Source of the DNA: Pontiellaceae bacterium
GTDB lineage: Bacteria > Verrucomicrobiota > Kiritimatiellia > Kiritimatiellales > Tichowtungiaceae
NCBI GenBank assembly: GCA_029934215.1
Contig: JAOZMR010000047.1
Location: 1 to 14,555, forward strand
Direction of reading: 5' to 3'
Length of the DNA: 14,555 bases
Numbering within the stretch: the first letter of the stretch is position 1; every line of letters starts with the position of its first letter. The notes under the pieces are model-generated. The model made no database searches, was not told the DNA's origin, and saw only the letters and a program-made list of their open reading frames with translations. Both the position numbers and the translations under genes were made by a program. Shown here one piece after another: positions 1 through 6,519 of the stretch.

Positions 1-385
1 ATTACAATGGCGAACCGTGGCGAGTTTGGAGTCCCCGTTGATGATCCGATCAATAGTCATCGTTGCAACTACCTCCCTTTTTCGGGAAGATTTGGAATCG
101 ATCATATTTAACAAACCTGACTTTTTAAGACAGGAGTAGATGGGTGCCACATGACCGTGTTGTCGGACATCATGAATTGATATTAGACTTTCAGGAGATA
201 CGATTCCTTCCGACGCAGGGATCACCTCACCCTTGAGTGCCGCTCGAAGTGCCTCGATTGTCTCGTCGGGCAAGCTGCTCAAGTTGCCGATTGTTCTTTT
301 TTTTGACTTTTCCGTCTTCTCGCCACGATTCTCTCAAGAGAACAGCGGGCGGAGAGTTTCTATTTGGGACTCATTCTATGAATAT
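1..385 (-). pseudogene. IS1634/IS4-type transposase, decayed 5' part (runs off left edge)
   Basis: This is the N-terminal part of a DDE transposase on the minus strand, continuing beyond position 1. One frame is open from 333 to 1. It contains RTIGNLSSLPDETIEALRA, then DVRQHGHVAPIYSCLKKSG, then DRIINGDSKLATVRHC. This layout, with the GSKLATAR-like motif, is what I recall for IS1634-type transposases. The expected N-terminus (VPNRNSPPAVLLRESWRED) lies upstream in another frame, joined at a run of eight A (297-304, minus strand). Seven A would read straight through as VKKRTIG. Farther upstream the reading is ATA TTC ATA GAA TGA: an ATA where a start is expected (383-385) and an in-frame TGA (371-373). 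Three lesions argue for a pseudogene. Slippage at the A run could rescue only the frameshift. The family call rests on remembered motifs and was not searched. Confidence 0.72.
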
Positions 386-599
386 GTCTGTAAACTACCG
401 ATTTTGGATGATAGTGCAAGCTTTATTTTTACATTTACATGGATACAGAGCTTAAGAAGTTTAATAAATCGCTCTATTCAACCTGCTTAACCGCAACGGT
501 TTAAGGCGATTAAACGAGTAAAAACAGTCAGAAGCTCGGAATAAAAAGCGACTGCATAATCAAAGTGATTCAGTGCGCCTTTCAACGGGGCTCGAATTT
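386..599. other. AT-rich non-coding stretch upstream of the decayed transposase
   Basis: I see no convincing gene here. It should contain the outer end of the insertion sequence, but I could not fix the terminal inverted repeat because the other end lies outside the window. Two small dyads are visible: AACCG-CAA-CGGTT near 489-501, and an interrupted GCGACTG...CAGTGCGC stem around 548-577 with ATCA-AAG-TGAT at its centre. Either could be part of the element end. Confidence 0.4.
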
Positions 600-643
600 G
601 GTATATCGTTTTCTCACACGATCGTGTGGAAAAACGATATACC
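600..643. repeat. 44-nt near-perfect palindrome
   Basis: The left arm (600-621) begins GGTATATCGTTTT and ends CACACGA. The right arm (622-643) is its reverse complement except at two adjacent positions (CT against TC), so 20 of 22 base pairs match with no loop. It has no T-run after it, so it does not look like a rho-independent terminator. It could be two abutting insertion-sequence ends, a recombinase or resolvase site, or an operator. It lies between the transposase remnant and the 104-bp repeat. Confidence 0.75.
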
Positions 644-661
644 TATTAGAGGATAGAGAGG

Positions 662-765
662 CAGCCCTCATACAAAACGCCCATTTTAGAGGTTTGCCTC
701 GCAAGTTGAATGACGCCACTTTAAATAAAAATGTCCAAGCATAGGGAGATTTATTACCACGGATG
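662..765 (+). repeat. 104-bp dispersed repeat, copy 1
   Basis: This copy runs from CAGCCCTCATAC to TTACCACGGATG. A second copy of exactly the same length lies at 14249-14352 in the same orientation. By eye they differ at 6 of 104 positions (about 94% identity) with no gaps. A partial third copy of the first part lies at 10246-10267. The minus strand is open across this copy, but the translated product is probably a by-product of the repeat. It contains a small GAGG-TTTG-CCTC hairpin. I know of no function for it. Confidence 0.85.
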
Positions 766-785
766 AACGGTGTCACCGGTCACTC

Positions 786-1024
786 AAAGTGTACCACTCA
801 ATAGACCTCATAGATTAGCTTTATTTGCTTGTTCGTAAACCATTTGCTGACTCTAACCTACGGACTCGAGCTATTTAATGGTCTCAATCATACTCCCCTG
901 AAGGGTATTGCTCATCATTCTCGCTTTCGTTGCTTTGCAGATTTAGGAAGCGAGATATTGAAGCAGAATTACGCCTCAGGGTGGTACACTTTGAACCGAC
1001 CATGAGTGGTACACTTTAACCGAC
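786..1024. mobile_element. Internally deleted element with IS21-like ends
   Basis: The left end carries AAAGTGTACCACTCA (786-800). Its exact reverse complement, TGAGTGGTACACTTT, is at 1003-1017. The right end has two direct copies of a longer motif: TGGTACACTTTGAACCGAC (982-1000) and TGGTACACTTTAACCGAC (1007-1024). Inverted ends with multiple internal copies of a GTGGTACACTTT motif resemble IS21-family termini as I remember them. The roughly 180 bp between the ends has no substantial ORF and no istA or istB coding, so this is a solo or MITE-like remnant. The left boundary could extend a few bases outward. The family assignment is inference. Confidence 0.6.
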
Positions 1025-1030
1025 AGCTGA

Positions 1031-1216
1031 CAGCCAGCACTGGAAGCTTTGGAGGAAAATCGTTTATTAATTTTGGAGATGCGCAATCGGGAGGGTGATT
1101 TGGCGGCGGCGGAGCAGCGAAATCGATTTGTGATTGAGCATGCGGATGAGTTGTTTGCGCCGCACGTTACGCCCGGAGGTATGCTGGAGCGGCTTTTGAC
1201 GCCGTTTGCTTTGTAG
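1031..1216 (+). pseudogene. 3' remnant of an unidentified gene
   Basis: A plus-strand frame is open for 61 codons and ends at TAG 1214-1216. Its residues include LEENRLLILEMRNREGDL, RNRFVIEHADELFAPHVTP and GGMLERLLTPFAL. The composition looks like real protein: charged, helical, with a strong stop context and AT/GC use like the neighbours. No plausible start remains; a TGA at 1028-1030 and the IS21-like end at 1024 lie immediately upstream. It therefore looks like the C-terminal tail of a gene truncated by the element. A glycosyltransferase would suit the context beside fcl, but I do not recognise the family and make no functional claim. It converges on fcl, with 19 bp between the two stops. 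Confidence 0.5.
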
Positions 1217-1235
1217 GTCTTTTTATCGAGTGCTT

Positions 1236-2342
1236 TTATCGATTCGTGCTTTGAGGTTTTATCCTCGAAAGAAAGTCGGCGTATGCTTTAGCAATCCCGT
1301 CTTTAAGATCCACGCTTGCGTTCCATCCAAGAGCATTAATTCGCGAAGAATCCATGAGCTTGCGAGGCGTTCCGTCTGGCTTCGATCTGTCCCAATCGAG
1401 TTCACCCTCGAAACCAATCACGTTCTTGACCGTTTCTGCCAGTTGCTTGATTGTCACTTCTTTGCCAGAACCGACATTGATGTGCGATTGGACTGTGCCT
1501 GAGTCGTCCGTGAATGCCATGTCGGTGTAGTTCGCTTTTTCAACGAGGAAGACGCAGGCTTCTGCGAGGTCGTCGGAATAGAGGAATTCGCGCAACGGCG
1601 AACCGGTTCCCCAGCAGGAGAGAGAGGTTTGTGGTTTTGTGCTTGATGCTTGGGTTATTCCCGATTTTTCCAACCATTGGAAACGTTCTGTTTTTGTGCC
1701 TTTTTCCTGTTTTTCGTGGAAGAAGATTCTCTCCAGCTCAGCCCAATCGTCGTTCTCCAGCGCTTTTGCTAAATGCATTTTCCGGATCATGGCCGGGAGG
1801 ACGTGGGAGTTTTCTGGGTGATAGTTATCGCCTGGGCCATACATGTTGGTCGGCATGGCGGAAATAAAGTTTGTGCCGTACTGCCGATTGTATGCATCGC
1901 ATAAACGAATGCCCGCGATTTTTGCGATGGCGTATGGCTCGTTTGTCGTTTCGAGCGGACCTGTCAAAAGTGCCTCTTCTTTGATCGGCTGTTCGGCTAG
2001 TTTTGGGTATATGCAGCTCGACCCAAGGAAGAGTAGTTTTTCTACGTTGTGCTTTTTTGCCGCGTGAATGACGTTCATTTCGATCATGAGGTTTTCGTAG
2101 ATGAATTGCCCGCGATAGGTGTCGTTTGCATGAATTCCGCCGACTTTTGCTGCGACGAGCACAACGATTTCCGGTTTTTCTTTTGCAAAGAAGTCGTCGA
2201 CCGCTTGCTGATTCATTAGATCCATCTCATGGATGGAGAGTCCGAGAAGGTTGGTGTATCCATGGCGCTCAAATGCGCGCCAGATTCCTCCACCGACGAG
2301 ACCTAGGTGACCTGCTATGTAAATTTTTGAATTTTTATTCAT
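1236..2342 (-). CDS. fcl: GDP-L-fucose synthase
   Basis: This NADPH-dependent epimerase/reductase converts GDP-4-keto-6-deoxymannose, the Gmd product, to GDP-L-fucose in the cytoplasm. It is a short-chain dehydrogenase fold with an N-terminal Gly-rich nucleotide motif (GHLGLVGG, residues 11-18). The catalytic triad region shows GSSCIYP around Ser109, then Tyr137-x3-Lys141 in EPYAIAK. The substrate-domain hallmark GTGSPLREFLYSDDLA is at about 245-260. At 368 residues it is some 45-50 longer than the E. coli type. The excess lies at about 197-243, before GTGSPLREF. Longer Bacteroidetes-type enzymes also have an insert here, but this one contains a translated copy of a dispersed palindrome (FQWLEKSG, 221-228). 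The ATG has AAGGAAG upstream. It follows gmd by 53 bp and is probably co-transcribed with it. Confidence 0.93.
   Translation of the reverse strand: MNKNSKIYIAGHLGLVGGGIWRAFERHGYTNLLGLSIHEMDLMNQQAVDDFFAKEKPEIVVLVAAKVGGIHANDTYRGQFIYENLMIEMNVIHAAKKHNVEKLLFLGSSCIYPKLAEQPIKEEALLTGPLETTNEPYAIAKIAGIRLCDAYNRQYGTNFISAMPTNMYGPGDNYHPENSHVLPAMIRKMHLAKALENDDWAELERIFFHEKQEKGTKTERFQWLEKSGITQASSTKPQTSLSCWGTGSPLREFLYSDDLAEACVFLVEKANYTDMAFTDDSGTVQSHINVGSGKEVTIKQLAETVKNVIGFEGELDWDRSKPDGTPRKLMDSSRINALGWNASVDLKDGIAKAYADFLSRIKPQSTNR
1667..1683. repeat. Short palindromic repeat TTTCCAA-N3-TTGGAAA inside fcl
   Basis: This is a 17-nt palindrome with 7-bp arms and a 3-nt centre (CCA on the plus strand). On the minus strand it is read in the fcl frame as part of ERFQWLEKSG, within the extra segment of that protein. 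Related palindromes lie at 9785-9799 and 14404-14418 outside genes. I remember repeats of this kind as frequent in some PVC genomes, but this was not checked. Confidence 0.6.
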
Positions 2343-2395
2343 GGAACTTCCTTTCTGTTTCTCTAGCGAAGCGGATGGGAAAAAACATCTACTGG

Positions 2396-3448
2396 TTAGA
2401 ACCCTTCTTCGTATCCGGGTTTGTCAAGTAAGCGCAGATCGCCCTTGATCATGATTTTGACGAGTTCTTCGAATTTAATCTCTGGCTCCCAGCCGAGTTG
2501 TTTTTTGGCTTTTGCAGGGTTTCCGAGCAGTTGTTCCACTTCGCACGGACGGTAGTAGCGCTCGTCCATACGGACAATGATATCCCCCGTTGCTTTGTTT
2601 TTCCCAACCTCGGAAACGCCTGTGCCTTCCCACGCGATTTCGACCTCCACGCATGCGAATGATTTTTCGATGAATTCTCGAACGGTGTGCATTTCGTTGG
2701 TTGCGACGACGTAATCGTCTGGCTGATCTTGCTGAAGCATCATCCACATCATTTTCACGTAATCAGGGGCATATCCCCAGTCGCGGAGTGCGTCGATATT
2801 TCCCATGTAGAGGCATTTTTGAACGCCGCGCGAAATGCGAGCGACCGCCATGGTGATTTTGCGTGTCACGAAGGTTTCGCCCCGTCGTGGGGATTCGTGG
2901 TTGAAGAGGATGCCGTTACTCGCGTGAAGTCCGTACGATTCGCGATAGTTTTTGACGATCCAGAAGCCGTACTGCTTGGCAACAGCGTATGGCGAGCGCG
3001 GATAAAATGGTGTTGTTTCTGTTTGCGGAACTTCTTGAACCTGTCCGTAGAGTTCTGAGGTGGACGCTTGGTAGAAGCGGCAATCGAGTCCTGTTTCACG
3101 AATGGCGTCGAGGAGACGCAGTGTTCCGATGGCATCCACGTCCGCGCTATATTCTGGAACCTCAAAAGAGACCTGCACATGCGATTGTGCGCCCAAATTA
3201 TAAATCTCATCGGGACGGACTTTTTCGATGATTCTGTTGAGGTTGCTAGAGTCTGTCAAATCCCCGTAATGGAGGAACATCTTCACATCGTCTTCAAATT
3301 GGTCTTTGTAGAGATGGTCAATCCGGTCTGTATTAAAGGAACTCGATCGGCGAATAATCCCGTGGACCTCGTAGCCTTTATCGAGCAGTAGCTCCGCGAG
3401 ATATGATCCATCTTGTCCTGTTATACCTGTAATTAATGCTTTTTTCAT
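2396..3448 (-). CDS. gmd: GDP-mannose 4,6-dehydratase
   Basis: The enzyme converts GDP-D-mannose to GDP-4-keto-6-deoxy-D-mannose, the first committed step toward GDP-L-fucose (and other GDP-6-deoxyhexoses). It is an extended short-chain dehydrogenase. The NADP-binding GITGQDG is at residues 8-14 and RRSS follows at 33-36. The catalytic set Thr130, Glu132, Tyr154 and Lys158 appears in QASTSELYG and SPYAVAKQYG. NHESPRRGETFVTRKI is the family signature. Length (350) is normal. The ATG is preceded by a modest GGAAGA. It is directly followed by fcl, which uses its product. Upstream lies a 147-bp gap with a hairpin behind cysNC, so gmd-fcl may have its own promoter, although I could not pick one convincingly. 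Confidence 0.96.
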   Translation of the reverse strand: MKKALITGITGQDGSYLAELLLDKGYEVHGIIRRSSSFNTDRIDHLYKDQFEDDVKMFLHYGDLTDSSNLNRIIEKVRPDEIYNLGAQSHVQVSFEVPEYSADVDAIGTLRLLDAIRETGLDCRFYQASTSELYGQVQEVPQTETTPFYPRSPYAVAKQYGFWIVKNYRESYGLHASNGILFNHESPRRGETFVTRKITMAVARISRGVQKCLYMGNIDALRDWGYAPDYVKMMWMMLQQDQPDDYVVATNEMHTVREFIEKSFACVEVEIAWEGTGVSEVGKNKATGDIIVRMDERYYRPCEVEQLLGNPAKAKKQLGWEPEIKFEELVKIMIKGDLRLLDKPGYEEGF

Positions 3449-3558
3449 AAATAATCTTCCGTTGTGTAAAAACCGGCGACCCCTAGTTTTTATTATTTTC
3501 TTCTATTCAATCATTTTCTGTAGCAAACCGCACAGCTTCAATTCCACAAAAATGCGCA

Positions 3559-3578
3559 AGCCGTGCGTTGGCACGGCT
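3559..3578 (-). terminator. Terminator-like hairpin after cysNC
   Basis: The hairpin is AGCCGTGC-GTTG-GCACGGCT, a perfect 8-bp GC-rich stem starting 18 bp beyond the cysNC stop. On the minus strand the T-run (TTTTT) comes six bases after the stem, which is imperfect. On the plus strand TTTTCTCCTTT follows. It may be bidirectional or an attenuating terminator between cysNC and gmd. Confidence 0.6.
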
Positions 3579-3595
3579 TTTCTCCTTTGTAAACG

Positions 3596-5557
3596 TCACC
3601 CAATCACGCCGGATTCCCGCAATTTGGCGACAATGAGGTCGACAGATGTTTCGGACGGAAGGTCGGCGGTTTTGAGAGTCAGCTCCGGTTTTTCAGGTGC
3701 CTCATACGGTGCGGTAATTCCAGTGAACTGCGGGATGTCGCCCGCCCGCGCTTTTTTGTATAGCCCTTTCGGGTCGCGTGCCTCGCACACGTCTAGCGGC
3801 GTATCGACATGAATTTCGATGAAACGGGATGTGTCCTCTATAATTTCACGAGCCTGCTGACGGTCGGCGCGGTACGGCGAAATGAAGGCGGTGATCACAA
3901 TGAGGCCCGCTTCGTTGAAGAGGTTTGCGACTTCTGAAACTCGGCGAATGTTTTCGGTGCGGTCTTCCGCCGAAAACCCGAGGTCTCGGTTGAGGCCGTG
4001 GCGGATGTTATCGCCATCCAAAATCATGCAAGCGTGCCCCATATCAATCAGCTCGCGCTCCAGCTGGCGGGCAACGGTCGATTTCCCAGAGCCGCTCAGT
4101 CCGGTCAACCAAAGGGTGGCTCCTTTTTGATTCATCAGTTTTTGCCGATCCTCGACAGAAACCAAACTATCGCTTTTGACGATGTTTTTGCTGACAGGAG
4201 CTTCCGTTTTTTGTTTCGCCACAATTCGGTCAACAATCATACCGGCAGCAACGGTGACGTTGGTTAAACGATCCACGATGATGAATGCGCCGGTCGCGCG
4301 GTTTTTTTCGTAGGGATCGAATGCAATTGGACGATGCAGCGTGATGTGGCAGCGGCCGATTTCGTTCAGCTGAAGCGAGACTTCATCGCTTTCAGCGCCA
4401 GCGGCATCTTCCGCCCGCCGCATCGTGTTGACGTCCACCTTGTAGCGAATGTCCGAAAGAACGCCTGGAACAATACTTGTGGAGTGCTTGATTAGATAGC
4501 TGCGGCCTGTGGTCGCCCCCTCTTCATACATCCAAACAACCATCGCCTCAAATTCGTTTCCAATGTGTGGAATGTTTTTGACCGGAACAAGCATGTTTCC
4601 GCGCGAGACATCAATCTCGTCTTCCAGCGTGACCGTGATCGCCTGCGGGGCAAAGGCTTCCTGAAGCTCACCGTCGGGCCCATAGATCGCTTTGATTTTT
4701 GTCTCCTTGCGCGACGGCAGGCTGGCGACGTTGTCGCCGACGCGCAGCACCCCAGACGCCATCGTTCCGCTGAAACCACGGAAATCGAGATTTGGACGCA
4801 GGACATATTGAATCGGCAGGCGCATATCGATCAGGTTTCGGTCGGTCGAGATGTTAACGCTTTCGAGATGATGAAGGAACGTCGGGCCGTCGTACCAATC
4901 CAGATTTTTACTCTTCTCCACCACGTTGTCGCCCTTGAGAGCCGACATTGGAATAAAGTGAATGTCGGAGAAGTTCAGACGAGAGACGAAGGAGTTATAC
5001 TGATTCTTGATCTCCTCGTATTTGTCCTCGTTCCAGTCAACGAGATCCATCTTATTGACGGCAACAATAACGTGTTTAATCCCAAGGAGCGAACAAATGA
5101 AACTGTGGCGTTTGGTCTGTTTAATGACTCCGTAACGCGCATCAATCAAAATCACAGCAAGGTTACAATTCGATGCGCCGGTCGCCATGTTGCGGGTGTA
5201 CTGCTCATGGCCGGGGCAATCCGCAATAATGAATTTGCGTCTGTCCGTTGAGAAATAGCGATACGCGACATCAATGGTGATCCCCTGCTCGCGCTCGGCT
5301 TTGAGTCCATCGGTCAGTAACGCCGGATCAAACTGCTCGTCCGTCGTGCCGTAGACCTTCGAATCTTTCATCACTTTTTCGAGCTGATCTTCATAGATCA
5401 TGTGGCTGTCGTAGAGCAGCCGCCCGATGAGCGTCGATTTACCGTCATCCACCGAGCCGCAGGTGAGAAAACGTAATAGATCCTTCGTCTCGTGGCGTTT
5501 TAAGTAGCCGGAGATGTCGCTCTCAATCGGTTCTTTTTCTTGTGTTTTGTAGCTCAT
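3596..5557 (-). CDS. cysNC: Bifunctional sulfate adenylyltransferase subunit 1 / adenylylsulfate kinase
   Basis: This is a fusion of the CysN GTPase subunit of ATP sulfurylase with CysC (APS kinase), as in NodQ. With CysD it makes adenylyl sulfate, which the C-terminal domain phosphorylates to PAPS. The CysN half shows GTPase motifs GSVDDGKST (34-42), DCPGHEQYTRNMATGAS (113-129) and NKMD (168-171), followed by EF-Tu-like beta domains to about 445. The CysC half shows a P-loop GLSGSGKST (486-494), DGDNIRHGLNRDLGFS (514-529) and FISPYRADR (558-566), so both active sites look intact. 653 residues is normal for the fusion. The ATG has AAGGAA about 8 bases upstream. It follows cysD by 41 bp. No cysH or cysI lies nearby, so PAPS may feed sulfotransferases rather than only sulfite production. 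Confidence 0.97.
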   Translation of the reverse strand: MSYKTQEKEPIESDISGYLKRHETKDLLRFLTCGSVDDGKSTLIGRLLYDSHMIYEDQLEKVMKDSKVYGTTDEQFDPALLTDGLKAEREQGITIDVAYRYFSTDRRKFIIADCPGHEQYTRNMATGASNCNLAVILIDARYGVIKQTKRHSFICSLLGIKHVIVAVNKMDLVDWNEDKYEEIKNQYNSFVSRLNFSDIHFIPMSALKGDNVVEKSKNLDWYDGPTFLHHLESVNISTDRNLIDMRLPIQYVLRPNLDFRGFSGTMASGVLRVGDNVASLPSRKETKIKAIYGPDGELQEAFAPQAITVTLEDEIDVSRGNMLVPVKNIPHIGNEFEAMVVWMYEEGATTGRSYLIKHSTSIVPGVLSDIRYKVDVNTMRRAEDAAGAESDEVSLQLNEIGRCHITLHRPIAFDPYEKNRATGAFIIVDRLTNVTVAAGMIVDRIVAKQKTEAPVSKNIVKSDSLVSVEDRQKLMNQKGATLWLTGLSGSGKSTVARQLERELIDMGHACMILDGDNIRHGLNRDLGFSAEDRTENIRRVSEVANLFNEAGLIVITAFISPYRADRQQAREIIEDTSRFIEIHVDTPLDVCEARDPKGLYKKARAGDIPQFTGITAPYEAPEKPELTLKTADLPSETSVDLIVAKLRESGVIG

Positions 5558-5598
5558 ATTTTTGTTCCTTAAAAACCAAATCTATTCCTGATCGAAGA

Positions 5599-6501
5599 TT
5601 AGAAATAGCCGTCCTTCTTTTTGTCTTCCATGGATGAATTATCGCCATCAATGACGCGCCCTTGACGTTCTGATGTGGTGGTGAGAAGCATCTCTTGGAC
5701 GATCTCTTCCACGGTTTCAGCTTCGGATTCAACCGCACCGGTTAGCGGATAGCAACCGAGCGTGCGGAAACGAACCTTTTTCTGCATTGGCGTTTCGCCG
5801 TCCTTGAGCGGCATGCGATCGTCATCCATCATGATGAGTGTTCCGTCGCGCTCAACCACCGGACGTTCAGCGGCGAAATATAGCGGGACAATCGGAATTT
5901 CTTCGCGAAGCAAGTAAAGCCAAATGTCGAGTTCCGTCCAGTTCGAAAGCGGGAACACGCGGATCGATTCGCCTTTGTTGATCTTGGCATTGTAGAGATT
6001 CCAAAGCTCGGGCCGCTGATTTTTCGGATCCCACTGATGAAATTCGTTGCGGAAACTATACACCCGTTCTTTGGCTCGGCTCTTTTCCTCGTCGCGACGA
6101 GCCCCACCGAACGCGGCATCAAATCCGTAATGATCGAGCGCCTGCTTTAGCCCGTCGGTTTTCATCAATGTCGTATGCTTTTCCGAGCCATGGATAAACG
6201 GGTTGCTGATATCCTTGCCTTCCGGATTAATCCATACATTTAATTCCACATCGTAATGCTTCGCCATCAATGTGCGGAATTTATACATCTCCTTAAACTT
6301 CCACTGCGTATCGATATGCATCAGCGGAAACGGTATTTTGCCTGGCGCGAATGCCTTGTGCGCTAGATGCAGCATCACGGACGAATCTTTTCCGATCGAA
6401 TAGAGCATCACGGGGTTATTAAACTCCGCCGCCACTTCGCGAATGATGTGTATGCTCTCCGCTTCTAACTGCTTTAAATGCGATAAATTATAACTGTTCA
6501 A
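5599..6501 (-). CDS. cysD: Sulfate adenylyltransferase subunit 2
   Basis: This is the catalytic subunit of heterodimeric ATP sulfurylase, forming adenylyl sulfate and pyrophosphate from ATP and sulfate. CysN GTP hydrolysis drives the reaction. It belongs to the ATP pyrophosphatase/PP-loop family: YSIGKDSSVMLHLA (34-47) carries the SxGKDS loop. Other conserved stretches are FGGARRDEEKSRAKER, VFPLSNWTELDIW and RFRTLGCYPLTGA. 300 residues is typical. The start is TTG at 6501, chosen because AAGGAG (6509-6514) sits 7 bases before it and an in-frame stop lies just upstream. It starts 18 bp after the tyrS stop, so tyrS-cysD-cysNC may be one transcript. Confidence 0.97.
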   Translation of the reverse strand: MNSYNLSHLKQLEAESIHIIREVAAEFNNPVMLYSIGKDSSVMLHLAHKAFAPGKIPFPLMHIDTQWKFKEMYKFRTLMAKHYDVELNVWINPEGKDISNPFIHGSEKHTTLMKTDGLKQALDHYGFDAAFGGARRDEEKSRAKERVYSFRNEFHQWDPKNQRPELWNLYNAKINKGESIRVFPLSNWTELDIWLYLLREEIPIVPLYFAAERPVVERDGTLIMMDDDRMPLKDGETPMQKKVRFRTLGCYPLTGAVESEAETVEEIVQEMLLTTTSERQGRVIDGDNSSMEDKKKDGYF

Positions 6502-6508
6502 AGGGACT

Positions 6509-6514
6509 CTCCTT
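6509..6514 (-). promoter_or_regulatory. Shine-Dalgarno site that fixes the cysD TTG start
   Basis: AAGGAG on the minus strand lies 7 bases before the TTG at 6501. It sits inside the 18-bp tyrS-cysD gap, which makes the TTG initiation credible and suggests translation of cysD from a tyrS read-through transcript. Confidence 0.75.
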
Positions 6515-6519
6515 ATTCA

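Noticed and set aside
233..490. Plus-strand frames opposite the transposase remnant
   Set aside because: Composition is not protein-like, and the minus strand carries recognisable transposase motifs here.
662..765. The 104-bp repeat as an integron attC site
   Set aside because: A GTTGAAT matching GTTRRRY occurs in copy 1 but is ACTGAAT in copy 2, and no partner RYYYAAC at the right distance was seen. No cassette-like gene order follows.
582..776. 64-codon minus-strand frame
   Set aside because: It covers the 44-nt palindrome and the 104-bp repeat. The same peptide pattern recurs at the other repeat copy (14010-14360), so it is a repeat by-product.
4558..4572. TTCCA-N5-TGGAA palindrome inside cysNC
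   Set aside because: It lies in an ordinary conserved stretch of CysN (PHIGNEFEAMVVW) with no extra residues, so it is probably a chance match to the palindrome family.
4565..5251. 228-codon plus-strand frame opposite cysNC
   Set aside because: It is antisense to the intact GTPase domain, and the translation has no family features.
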